Source of the DNA: Candidatus Nomurabacteria bacterium
GTDB lineage: Bacteria > Patescibacteriota > Minisyncoccia > Phycocordibacterales > UBA9973
Direction: 5' to 3'
NCBI GenBank assembly: GCA_009695015.1
Contig: SIBT01000006.1
Location: forward strand, 1-25,113
DNA length: 25,113 nt
The first letter of the stretch is position 1; each line of letters starts with the position of its first letter. Below the pieces are notes generated by a model. That model was given only the letters and a program-made list of their open reading frames with translations. It did no database searches and was not told the origin of the DNA. Both the position numbers and the translations under genes were made by a program. Positions 8,098-15,508 of this stretch are shown here, in pieces.

Positions 8098-9306
8098 CTA
8101 ATCAGCCAAAACACAAATAACCACCGTTTCATTATGAAAAGCCGAATTGCATTTCTCTATATTTCTGACTTCGCCTCCGAGCGGAGCTTGCTCACCATAA
8201 GTATAAAAACCAATTAAAGGAACTTCTTTCCCGACAACCTGCTGAATTGCACTTATTTCTTCGCCAGATTTATCACCAAAAAGTTTATTGCGAGCGATAC
8301 AGTTGAATATGATAACTGCTTTAGGAGTGCTGCCATTCAATTGGGAAATGGCATCCTCGGTAGCAATTTTGGCCACTTTTACAGCTTCTTCACGACTACC
8401 TATCATTAGACGAATTTCGGAACCTTCTGGAATCTCAGCTGCGCAAGTAATTGAACCATTTTCATCCACCGTAATAGGATCTCGAATTAATAATTCGTCG
8501 CTTCCCGGAACCTTCATCCCGAGCGGATAGGTAATTGCTAATTTTGCTAATGCTTCTGTGTGTAATATTTTCGCCTCTTCTGCGCCAAAATAATCTTCAT
8601 AAATTTTCACCGCCGGAGCACTATTAATTTCATGAATAACCGCTCCATTAGACTTTGTAACTGTCATTGGCTCACCTATTGGAATCCATCCATGCTTAAC
8701 CCCGATACCTATCTTGAAATTACCGGTCAATCCAAGTCCCACCACTCCTCCTGAATACACTTTATCATTTACATACTGATATGTTTTTTTGAATGCAAAA
8801 TCGTCTCCGGAGGCGCCACCAACAACAGGGAAATGAGCGCCCAGAGAATCCAATACCCCGCGAACGATATCCGCACCATTCCCAACTAAAACATCAGGTA
8901 TCATCATAAAAGCCTTGAGCGCATCACCAGTTTGCTCTTTTACTTTATCGGCAGCTATTTTCCCAGCCAGTCTGGGATTAGCTGAAATATTTTCTCCAAC
9001 ACCGACAAAATATTTTATTTCTGGTGATTTTATTGCCATAATAGCCACGGATCTTTCTTTGACTGGTCCATTGGTCGTAATCTCTCCTGAAGTTGAAGAA
9101 CCCACAAGTAATGCGCTCGGGGCTACTGAGCGCGCGCCGGCTAGCATTTTTTCTTGGTCGTATTTAACAGAAGAAAAAACAATTAATAAATCGGGGTTCT
9201 TGTCGCCTAATTGTTCTATCGCTTCTTGACATGCATTTACACCGACTACATAAGAATCAGATCCATACGCTGAACCTACGCCTGCTTTGATTCCTTTATT
9301 TTCCAT
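8098..9306 (-). CDS. FIST-domain sensory protein (FIST N + FIST C)
   Basis: This 402-residue cytoplasmic protein has no signal peptide or membrane segment. The FIST N domain (about residues 30-225) shows LLIVFSSVKYDQEKML, LLVGSSTSGEI and FPVVGGASGDDFAF. The FIST C domain (about 226-400) ends with CIARNKLFGDKSGEEI and PLIGFYTYGEQAPLG, the family's glycine-rich signature. FIST domains are known as small-molecule sensory modules, often with kinases or chemoreceptors. Here the module is a separate gene ending 1 bp before the histidine kinase, so it probably senses a cytoplasmic ligand and controls that kinase through contact. The ligand cannot be told from sequence. An extended -10 lies about 31 nt upstream, giving a 24-nt leader with no Shine-Dalgarno site. 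Confidence 0.9.
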   Translation of the reverse strand: MENKGIKAGVGSAYGSDSYVVGVNACQEAIEQLGDKNPDLLIVFSSVKYDQEKMLAGARSVAPSALLVGSSTSGEITTNGPVKERSVAIMAIKSPEIKYFVGVGENISANPRLAGKIAADKVKEQTGDALKAFMMIPDVLVGNGADIVRGVLDSLGAHFPVVGGASGDDFAFKKTYQYVNDKVYSGGVVGLGLTGNFKIGIGVKHGWIPIGEPMTVTKSNGAVIHEINSAPAVKIYEDYFGAEEAKILHTEALAKLAITYPLGMKVPGSDELLIRDPITVDENGSITCAAEIPEGSEIRLMIGSREEAVKVAKIATEDAISQLNGSTPKAVIIFNCIARNKLFGDKSGEEISAIQQVVGKEVPLIGFYTYGEQAPLGGEVRNIEKCNSAFHNETVVICVLAD

Positions 9307-9337
9307 AAAAATAAAATAATTAATTTCTAATAATTTT

Positions 9338-9346
9338 ATTATAACA
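9338..9346 (-). promoter_or_regulatory. Extended -10 promoter of the FIST-kinase-regulator operon
   Basis: Minus-strand TGT-TATAAT is a perfect extended -10. The predicted start near 9331 gives a 24-nt AT-rich leader. Confidence 0.6.
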
Positions 9347-9380
9347 ATTTAAATTAGATAGTACTAATCTTGTATAGTAC

Positions 9381-9470
9381 TGGCGGATGAGGTGAGATTC
9401 GAACTCACGGTCCTTTTAAGGGGACGGCGGTTTAGTAAACCGCTACCTTAAGCCACTCGGTCACTCATCC
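9381..9470 (-). tRNA. tRNA-Ser, anticodon ACT (unusual), CCA encoded
   Basis: Read on the minus strand, the acceptor stem GGATGAG pairs with CTCATCC, followed by discriminator G and an encoded CCA. The anticodon arm is GCGGT-TTACTAA-ACCGC, and because it is a perfect inverted repeat the anticodon ACT is unambiguous. A long variable arm (GTCC/GGAC) and a normal T-arm (GTGAG-TTCGAAT-CTCAC) make it class II. Class II with G73 fits serine. Anticodon ACT reads AGU; the usual AGY reader is GCT, which is encoded next door on the other strand. Confidence 0.9.
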
Positions 9471-9551
9471 AAAATACAGATAGATTATAACAGAAAAAAT
9501 GGGAAAATAATAAAAATATGCTAAAGTGATTAAGTCGTTAAAATATTGAAA

Positions 9552-9643
9552 GGAGCCGTGTCTGAGCGGTCTAAGGTCCATCTTTGCTAAAGATGTAGGG
9601 GATTTAAACCCCCTCGCGAGTTCGAATCTCGCCGGCTCCGCCA
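9552..9643 (+). tRNA. tRNA-Ser, anticodon GCT, CCA encoded
   Basis: The acceptor stem GGAGCCG pairs with CGGCTCC, followed by discriminator G and an encoded CCA. The anticodon arm CATCT-TTGCTAA-AGATG gives GCT, reading AGC and AGU. The variable arm is long (GGGG/CCCC) and the T-arm is GCGAG-TTCGAAT-CTCGC. The D-stem is weak. It diverges from the tRNA-Ser(ACT) gene 81 bp away. Confidence 0.93.
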
Positions 9644-9711
9644 CCATAATTTAGTATCGGAGTGACCCGAGTAATCACGAACAAGTATAGATTATTTTAA
9701 CTTTCTATTAA

Positions 9712-9975
9712 GGCATCGGAAACGCCCCGCGTTATCACATTCTGGAAGCATTGTTTTCCGGACCTAAGACAGTCGGTGAGCTTACGAAGAAAACAAAGCA
9801 GTCCCAACCACTTGTATCCCAGCACTTGCGCATTCTTAAGGAAACCGGACTTGTACAAGACGAACGACGAGGAAAAGAAGTATTCTATACACTCAACGCC
9901 GAACATACTGTCCATCTTCTCAAACGTCTTTCAGAGGAGCTTAAGCCAAAGAAAAAACGAGATTGTTATAGATAA
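9712..9975 (+). pseudogene. ArsR-type HTH regulator, N-terminally degraded remnant
   Basis: The frame encodes a winged helix-turn-helix of the ArsR family: GNAPRYHILEAL, then TVGELTKKTKQSQPLVSQHLRILKETGLV (recognition helix SQPLVSQHLRILK), then the wing EVFYTLN. The family normally has an N-terminal helix reading like LKALGNPTR, but here a TAA at 9709-9711 ends the frame just before GIGNAPR and there is no ATG or GTG. Shifting by one base restores an Ile-Lys-Ala just upstream, suggesting a one-base deletion followed by loss of the 5' end. A TTG at 9751 could still start a 74-residue protein, but it would lack the first helices. Base use is richer in GC than the surroundings, and it sits beside a tRNA gene, so a decayed transferred gene is likely. 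Confidence 0.6.
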
Positions 9976-9998
9976 ATATATTAGAAAGTAAAATCCCC

Positions 9999-10250
9999 TT
10001 AAAATTTGCGACTTTTCTTTTTCTTTTTAAAAAGAAATCTAAATATCATACTATCTCTCATATCGTCGAGCATTTCTTTGGTCGTATCTCCAATACTATC
10101 TACATCTTTTTCTATTTTTTCAAGAATTTTATTAAAAGTATTAATTGCACGAATAAAATAAAACAAAAGTATTGCAACTAAAATCCACAAGACAACAAAG
10201 CCAATTGAAGAAATAAAAAAGAAAATTTGTGATTGTAAAAGCGGGGTCAT
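9999..10250 (-). CDS. Small single-pass membrane protein, function unknown
   Basis: This 83-residue protein has one strongly hydrophobic segment (about residues 9-33, IFFFISSIGFVVLWILVAIL). A charged amphipathic helix follows (about 34-68), rich in Glu, Asp and Lys, with heptad-like spacing suggesting a coiled coil, and then a very basic tail (KKKKKSRK). It resembles small DUF948-like membrane proteins in shape only; no function is claimed. It diverges from recG across a 19-bp spacer. Its own promoter is an excellent extended -10 placed to give a leaderless mRNA. Confidence 0.7.
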   Translation of the reverse strand: MTPLLQSQIFFFISSIGFVVLWILVAILLFYFIRAINTFNKILEKIEKDVDSIGDTTKEMLDDMRDSMIFRFLFKKKKKSRKF

Positions 10251-10255
10251 GAGTA

Positions 10256-10261
10256 TATTAT
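10256..10261 (+). promoter_or_regulatory. Probable -10 box of recG
   Basis: TATTAT ends 8 nt before the recG ATG and overlaps the divergent -10 on the other strand. The predicted leader is 0-2 nt. Confidence 0.4.
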
Positions 10262-10265
10262 AGCA
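10257..10265 (-). promoter_or_regulatory. Extended -10 predicting a leaderless mRNA for the small membrane protein
   Basis: Minus-strand TGC-TATAAT is followed by exactly 6 nt and then the ATG at 10250. The site lies wholly in the 19-bp spacer shared with recG. Confidence 0.65.
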
Positions 10266-10269
10266 TAAT

Positions 10270-12450
10270 ATGGAGCTTCATGACAAACTCGAAACAAAAT
10301 TCCGCTTAGACATAAATCAGAAAAAAGCCTTAAATAGACTAAGGCTTTTTTCTGTGGCAGATTTACTCTTCCACTTCCCTGTTAGATATAGCGATATCAG
10401 TCAAGTAAAAAGAATTGCAAATTTAATTCCCGGCGATATGGCGACTGTCTATGGAAAAGTTTCAAACTTGAAAACTAAAAAAGGTTTCCACTCCAAAATT
10501 CCCATGGCTGAAGGACAGATCGAAGACTTTTCGGGTAAAATAAAAATAATTTGGTTTAACCAAGCATATCTGGCAAAGATGCTTCATGACGGAGAGACCG
10601 TAAAGTTGACAGGTAAAATAACACAAAGCAAGAATGGGGTTTACTTGGCCAATCCAGAATTTGAAAAGATGATAGATATGCCGATAGACGCTCATGATTC
10701 TCTTTTTGTTGGCAAAGATATAAAAAACGAAGGATTTTCATATCCCATTTATGCTGAAACTCGTGGCATAACTTCGAAATGGTTTTATCACGCACTGGAA
10801 AAAATATTAAGAAAAAAAACTCTAGAGAATATAGAAGACTACGTTCCGATAGACATTTTAAAAAAATACCATTTACCGACGCTAAAAACCGCTCTGATTT
10901 GGATTCATAAACCAAAAAATGAGAAAGATGCAGAGGCGGCTAGAAAAAGATTCGCCTTTGAAGAAGTCTTTTGTATTCAGCTTGAACGCCAGCACGATAA
11001 ATTTGAATATCGGAAAAATAAATCTTTCCAAATAAAAAATTCCGACAAAGAAGTGACAGATTTTTTGAAACGTTTTCCTTTTGAACCAACTAATTCGCAA
11101 AAAAAATCTATTGAGACGATATTGACAGATATGGCGAAAAATTTCCCGATGTCTCGACTGCTCGAGGGTGATGTAGGCTCTGGAAAAACCGCAGTAGCTG
11201 CGACTGCCGCATACGCTGTTGTAAATACTAGGCCCTTCGATAAAGCTTCCGGTAAAATCCAAAACTTTGGAAATTTGCAAGTTGGCTATATGGCGCCTAC
11301 GGAGATACTCGCCACTCAACATTTCGAATCTTTTATACAATACTTTCAGTATTTACCGATCAATGTCGGATTAATTACCGGATCCGGTTGCCGAAAATTC
11401 CCATCCAAAACGAATCCTGAAGGTTGGACTACTGTCTCGCGAGCCCAACTTTTGAAATGGGTAGCGAATGGAGAAATACCGATTTTGATTGGTACACATA
11501 CACTTATACAAAAAACTGTTAAATTTAAAAATTTAGCTTTAGTGGTGATTGATGAACAGCATAGATTCGGCACAGCACAAAGAAGAAAACTCACAAGGAA
11601 GGATAGCATCGCTCCCCACTTGCTTTCAATGACTGCGACTCCCATCCCCCGCACTCTCGCGCTCACTATTTATGGCGACCTAGATCTTTCTCTTCTCGAT
11701 GAAATGCCCGCCGGAAGAAAAGAAATAATTACAGAAATAATTACTCCGAATAAGCGCGAAGAAACTTATGAAAAAATCAGAGAAGAATTAAAAAAAGGCA
11801 GACAGCTATATGTAATTTGCCCTCGGATTTTCGAACCCGATCCAGAAAAAGAATTAGCACTCAATGTAAAGTCAGCAGTCGAAGAAGCGAAAAGATTAAA
11901 AAAAGAAATTTTCCCTGAATATGAAATCGGCGTATTACATAGTAAGATGAGTAAAGAAAAAAAGGAAGAAGTAATGCAAAATTTTACCGAAGGAAAAATT
12001 CACATTCTCTGCGCGACATCAGTAGTGGAAGTAGGGGTAAATGTTCCAAACGCAACTATAATAATAATAGAAGGCGCAGAGCGTTTTGGTTTGGCTCAAC
12101 TACACCAACTTCGCGGGCGCGTAATCAGAAGCACTCATCAAGCTTATTGTTATATTTTTGCTGAAGCGAAAAGTCAAAAAACGATAGACAGATTAAAAGC
12201 ATTAAAAACTGCAAAAAATGGTTTCGAACTCGCCGAATTAGACCTGACTCTGCGTGGCGCCGGAGAACTCGGAGGAACAAAACAGTGGGGCATCACCGAC
12301 CTCGGAATGGAAGCGATAAAAAATATTAAAATGGTAGAAGCTGCCCGCACTGAAGCGATCCACTTGATCGAAAAAGACCCCGAGCTTGCCAACTATCCTC
12401 TACTTAAAACTAAAGTGAAAAGTAAAGCGGGAGAATTTCATTTTGAGTAA
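10270..12450 (+). CDS. recG: ATP-dependent DNA helicase RecG
   Basis: This is a 726-residue protein, slightly longer than typical RecG. RecG is a cytoplasmic superfamily 2 helicase that reverses stalled replication forks and processes branched DNA. The N-terminal wedge region contains an OB-fold (about residues 55-120, ATVYGKVSNLKTKKGF through GETVKLTGKI). The helicase core has the Walker A GDVGSGKT (300-307), DEQH box (428-431), motif III LSMTATPIPRTLAL and motif VI QLRGRVIRS. It ends with the GAGELGGTKQWG segment of the RecG C-terminal domain. Between motifs Ia and II, a stretch including GWTTVSRAQLLKW looks like an insertion. The stop is 2 bp from the 3' end of the convergent tRNA-Ile. The start follows a -10 box almost directly. 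Confidence 0.96.
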   Translation: MELHDKLETKFRLDINQKKALNRLRLFSVADLLFHFPVRYSDISQVKRIANLIPGDMATVYGKVSNLKTKKGFHSKIPMAEGQIEDFSGKIKIIWFNQAYLAKMLHDGETVKLTGKITQSKNGVYLANPEFEKMIDMPIDAHDSLFVGKDIKNEGFSYPIYAETRGITSKWFYHALEKILRKKTLENIEDYVPIDILKKYHLPTLKTALIWIHKPKNEKDAEAARKRFAFEEVFCIQLERQHDKFEYRKNKSFQIKNSDKEVTDFLKRFPFEPTNSQKKSIETILTDMAKNFPMSRLLEGDVGSGKTAVAATAAYAVVNTRPFDKASGKIQNFGNLQVGYMAPTEILATQHFESFIQYFQYLPINVGLITGSGCRKFPSKTNPEGWTTVSRAQLLKWVANGEIPILIGTHTLIQKTVKFKNLALVVIDEQHRFGTAQRRKLTRKDSIAPHLLSMTATPIPRTLALTIYGDLDLSLLDEMPAGRKEIITEIITPNKREETYEKIREELKKGRQLYVICPRIFEPDPEKELALNVKSAVEEAKRLKKEIFPEYEIGVLHSKMSKEKKEEVMQNFTEGKIHILCATSVVEVGVNVPNATIIIIEGAERFGLAQLHQLRGRVIRSTHQAYCYIFAEAKSQKTIDRLKALKTAKNGFELAELDLTLRGAGELGGTKQWGITDLGMEAIKNIKMVEAARTEAIHLIEKDPELANYPLLKTKVKSKAGEFHFE

Positions 12451-12452
12451 TG

Positions 12453-12526
12453 TCCGTCCTCTTGGATTCGAACCAAGGACCCCAGAGGTATAAGCTCTGT
12501 GCTCTAACCAACTGAGCTAAGGACGG
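12453..12526 (-). tRNA. tRNA-Ile, anticodon TAT, CCA not encoded
   Basis: On the minus strand, CCGTCCT pairs with AGGACGG, followed by discriminator A and no encoded CCA. The D-arm is GCTC...GAGC, the anticodon arm CAGAG-CTTATAC-CTCTG gives TAT (codon AUA), and the T-arm is CTTGG-TTCGAAT-CCAAG. AUA would be read directly by UAU rather than by a lysidine-modified CAU tRNA. Confidence 0.92.
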
Positions 12527-12558
12527 ATCAAAAACACTTACAGAGTAATACTACAAAA

Positions 12559-13038
12559 TTAAACAGTTTTGCGCAAAGATGCAATCGCTTTTTTGATTGT
12601 GTCATACATGACTGGCAGTTCTAAGTAATCAATTAATATCGCGACCCAGGAAAGCCACGCGGGTATGATGACAGCCGCCGTACCTGCAAATTGTGCGTAG
12701 ATGACTTCATCGGTGATCCAAAATAAATGTAACCATTGAGAATTGATTAGAAAAAGGAAAAAAATACTTCGCCATTTTAAATTTTTATCCTGCCTGTATT
12801 GATGAACATAGAAAACGGAGCTTGAAATAATCGCCGGTATCTCCGTATAATCCACCAACGCAATGATAGTATTCCAAAATGCACCTGGATCCCAAAAGGG
12901 ATTTCCGAATACTCGAAAGAAAACGACATCAGTTGTCATCCAATAAAGATGCACAATCTGCAATAAAAAAAGTAGAGCCGTGAGTGGCGCAATGATTCTA
13001 TAATTTTTTTCATACCATCTCCAAAAATTATTCAACAT
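12559..13038 (-). CDS. Four-helix membrane protein built of two tandem repeats, function unknown
   Basis: This 159-residue protein has four hydrophobic segments. It is an internal duplication. Residues 30-38 (HLYWMTTDV) match 104-112 (HLFWITDEV), and 62-68 (VDYTEIP) match 136-142 (IDYLELP), with an offset of exactly 74 residues in both cases. The shared pattern is H-L-aromatic-W-x-T-x-x-V, then 33 residues from the His to D-Y-x-E-x-P. The polar His, Asp and Glu residues lie in or near membrane segments and might bind a ligand or ion; that is inference. No known family is recognised. It lies 27 bp downstream of ftsH, with a TATAAT (13065-13070) overlapping the ftsH stop that could drive it separately. 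Confidence 0.8.
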   Translation of the reverse strand: MLNNFWRWYEKNYRIIAPLTALLFLLQIVHLYWMTTDVVFFRVFGNPFWDPGAFWNTIIALVDYTEIPAIISSSVFYVHQYRQDKNLKWRSIFFLFLINSQWLHLFWITDEVIYAQFAGTAAVIIPAWLSWVAILIDYLELPVMYDTIKKAIASLRKTV

Positions 13039-13065
13039 TAGATTTTATTCTCTTGTATGTAATAA

Positions 13066-14997
13066 TTATACCGTAGCTGTCGTGGGCAGATCCTTCTTTT
13101 TTAAAATTATACCATGTGCAGTTAGTATTTTCTCGTATTCTTCTTGCTCTAAGGTTTCCACCTCAATCAGCTTGCGCGCAATAGCATCAAAAGCTTTTCG
13201 GTGTTCAGAGAGCACGATCTGCGCTGACTTTATTCCATCACTTATTATTCTGGAAACTTCCGCATCAACTTTTGTAGAAACCGCTTCTGAATACTCTCTC
13301 TCTACAACCTCACCGTATTGTGACCTGCCACCTCCGCCGACTAATGCAATAGGCCCAATGAGATCAGACATTCCCCAGCGTGTGACCATAGCCCGAGCCA
13401 AATTCGTCGCCATTTGCAAATCCGAAGAAGGACCAGTCGTAATGTCTCCAAAGATCATTTGCTCTGCCACATATCCACCGAGAGACATCGCGATATCATC
13501 GATAAATTCTTTTTTAGATTGCAGACGCCTTTCTTCAAGAGGTAATTTTAAAGTATAGCCTCCAGCATTTCCTCGCGCAATAATGGAAACTTTATGCACT
13601 GGATCTGCATAAGGTAACACCGAAGCCACGATAGCATGCCCTGCCTCGTGATACGCAGTAATTTCTTTTTCTTTTTTGGAAAGCAAGTGACTTTTACGTT
13701 CAGGTCCGAGCATTACTTTTTCAATCGCTCGAATGAGATCAAATTGGAAGACTTTTTTGCGATTTTCACGAGCAGCGAGGATTGCGCCTTCATTCATCAA
13801 TGAATACAAATCAGCACCAGAAAATCCGGGAGTGCGTTCCGCGATTAATTTCAAATTAATATCTTCAGCGAGAGGTTTTTTGACTGCGTGAATTTTTAAT
13901 ATTTCTTCTCTGTCCGCGCGATCTGGTAAATCGAGCAGCACTTTTCGATCAAAACGTCCGGGACGAATAAGCGCTGGGTCTAGCACGTCAGGCCTATTGG
14001 TCGCCGCCATCACGATGACCTTATCATTCGGCTCAAAGCCGTCCATCTCCACCAATATTTGATTCAAGGTCTGCTCGCGCTCGTCATTTCCCCCACCAAA
14101 TCCTCCTCCACGCGTCCGTCCGATCGCATCTATCTCATCGACGAAGATTATCGCCGGTGCCGCTTTTTTGGCCATTTTGAAAAGGTCTCGCACTCTCGAA
14201 GCTCCGACTCCCACAAACATTTCTACAAACTCACTTCCCGACAAATGAAAGAAAGGCACACCAGCTTCCCCTGCGACTGCTCTTGCAAGCAAAGTTTTTC
14301 CGGTTCCCGGCGCCCCTGTCAAAATTACTCCTTTTGGAATTCTCGCTCCAATGTCTAAAAATTTCTTTGGACTTTTCAAAAAATCCACAATTTCTTTTAA
14401 TTCTTCTTTTGCTTCTTTACACCCAGCCACATCTTTGAAAGTCACTCTATTGTTCTTATCATTCGGATCCGTAATGCGCGCTTTAGACTGACCAAAAGAA
14501 AGCGCCTGCATCCCCGCGCCCCTAACTTGCTTAGATAAATACCAAAAGAAAAACAAAATAAAAACTATTGGCAATAAAAATGGAAGAAGATTTAAAAGTA
14601 CATACATAAATCCACTTTCGTCTTTTATTTCTATTTCAGTTTTCGCGAGAGCAATGGAGGTAACACCATAATTAAAAAGTGTTTGCGATAGAGCCGAGCC
14701 GACTTCTTTTTTGGATTTTTTGATTTCATCGTTTTGATATGTAATCGTGAGCTTTTCTCCTTCGACTAAAATCTTTTTAACTTCGCCCACCCCCACGCTT
14801 TTAGCCAGATCGGAAATTGGAATTTCAGGGACAGTTGGAGCAGTGTCAGATACTACCAAATATACTGCTGTAATAAGCATAAAGATGAGTATCGCGCTAG
14901 CAATACTGCTCGAAAAATTAGAACCTCTATTGGGCTTTTTACCCTTACTTTGGCTTGTATTCTGGTTTCCTTTTTTGTTAAGAAAATTAAAATCCAT
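13066..14997 (-). CDS. ftsH: ATP-dependent zinc metalloprotease FtsH
   Basis: This 643-residue membrane-bound AAA+ protease degrades misfolded and regulatory proteins at the inner membrane. Order: a short polar N-terminus, TM1 (about 32-50), a periplasmic FtsH extracellular domain (about 51-130), TM2 (about 131-154), then the AAA module with Walker A GAPGTGKT (228-235), Walker B IIFVDEID (283-290) and the second region of homology ATNRPDVLDPALIRPGRFDR. The peptidase domain has HEAGH (450-454), and Asp526 is probably the third zinc ligand. The ATG at 14997 is chosen: six upstream in-frame codons open only with TTG, while the ATG sits 6 nt after an extended -10 (TGC-TACCAT). It is collinear with tmRNA and smpB upstream. 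Confidence 0.96.
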   Translation of the reverse strand: MDFNFLNKKGNQNTSQSKGKKPNRGSNFSSSIASAILIFMLITAVYLVVSDTAPTVPEIPISDLAKSVGVGEVKKILVEGEKLTITYQNDEIKKSKKEVGSALSQTLFNYGVTSIALAKTEIEIKDESGFMYVLLNLLPFLLPIVFILFFFWYLSKQVRGAGMQALSFGQSKARITDPNDKNNRVTFKDVAGCKEAKEELKEIVDFLKSPKKFLDIGARIPKGVILTGAPGTGKTLLARAVAGEAGVPFFHLSGSEFVEMFVGVGASRVRDLFKMAKKAAPAIIFVDEIDAIGRTRGGGFGGGNDEREQTLNQILVEMDGFEPNDKVIVMAATNRPDVLDPALIRPGRFDRKVLLDLPDRADREEILKIHAVKKPLAEDINLKLIAERTPGFSGADLYSLMNEGAILAARENRKKVFQFDLIRAIEKVMLGPERKSHLLSKKEKEITAYHEAGHAIVASVLPYADPVHKVSIIARGNAGGYTLKLPLEERRLQSKKEFIDDIAMSLGGYVAEQMIFGDITTGPSSDLQMATNLARAMVTRWGMSDLIGPIALVGGGGRSQYGEVVEREYSEAVSTKVDAEVSRIISDGIKSAQIVLSEHRKAFDAIARKLIEVETLEQEEYEKILTAHGIILKKKDLPTTATV

Positions 14998-15003
14998 TTG
15001 CAA

Positions 15004-15012
15004 ATGGTAGCA
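15004..15012 (-). promoter_or_regulatory. Extended -10 predicting a leaderless ftsH mRNA
   Basis: Minus-strand TGC-TACCAT ends exactly 6 nt before the ftsH ATG at 14997. The hexamer is a weak match, but the spacing is the same as at other genes in the window. Confidence 0.45.
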
Positions 15013-15060
15013 CAAAAAACATAAAAGGTGAAATATTTTTTCTCCGAACTTTCGTGATTG

Positions 15061-15459
15061 TGGAGATGACGAGAATTGAACTCGTGTGCAGAAGGTTTTT
15101 GCACAGACGTCTACATATATAGCTCGCTTTTTGGTTTAAATTAAAAAATTCTTAAACGAGCCAAATATTTTTTAATCGAGTTCTTTTGTTTTGCGAGAGC
15201 GTCAGAACATTCGCTCAAGCTATCCCGATAATATTGTGCCTCTACTTATATATCGGAAGTCTATAAGAGAGACATCAGTTTAGGCCGAAGCGGAAACTGA
15301 AGCGAAAGCAAAGTTATTCATACCGAAGTATGGAGAGACTGCCGCTTTCACCTTAGAAGCTAATTTTGCAATTAAGCTATTGAACGAAGTTTTACGAGAT
15401 TACGTCCATGCTCGATATGCATCAATACAAAAGGCCTACTGTCTATGCCTTGCATCCCC
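15061..15459 (-). ncRNA. ssrA: tmRNA (ssrA) with an unusually long tag
   Basis: On the minus strand the RNA begins GGGGATGCAAGGC, the conserved tmRNA 5' end, and finishes with a T-arm (ACGAG-TTCAATT-CTCGT) and CATCTCC plus A, pairing with the 5' GGGGATG; CCA is not encoded. Length is about 399 nt. The tag frame starts at GCA (15369-15367, nucleotide 91 of the RNA, about where the E. coli resume codon lies) and runs to TAA at 15282-15280. It encodes 29 residues beginning AKLASKVKAAV and ending ASVSASA. Ribosomes stalled on broken mRNAs are rescued by switching to this frame with SmpB, encoded just upstream on the same strand. Confidence 0.9.
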
Positions 15460-15479
15460 AAATTTGCAAAGCAAATTTG
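15459..15479 (-). repeat. Perfect inverted repeat abutting the tmRNA 5' end
   Basis: Arms CAAATTTGC and GCAAATTTG flank a 3-nt loop, giving a 9-bp hairpin. Its last base is the first G of the mature tmRNA. In an smpB-ssrA co-transcript it would mark the 5' processing point; as DNA it could be an operator. Confidence 0.7.
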
Positions 15480-15508
15480 TCCCGAGCTTTTTTAGCGAGG
15501 GGCAAAAC

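Noticed and set aside
8097..8132. Longer histidine-kinase form starting at 8132
   Set aside because: It would overlap the end of the FIST gene and has no family support; ATG at 8096 lies 1 bp after the FIST stop.
9465..9647. Minus-strand open frame of 60 codons
   Set aside because: It lies across the plus-strand tRNA-Ser(GCT) gene.
15482..15505. Terminator for smpB in the smpB-ssrA spacer
   Set aside because: The candidate stem around the A-run has mismatches in the middle and no following T-run, so read-through into ssrA is more likely.
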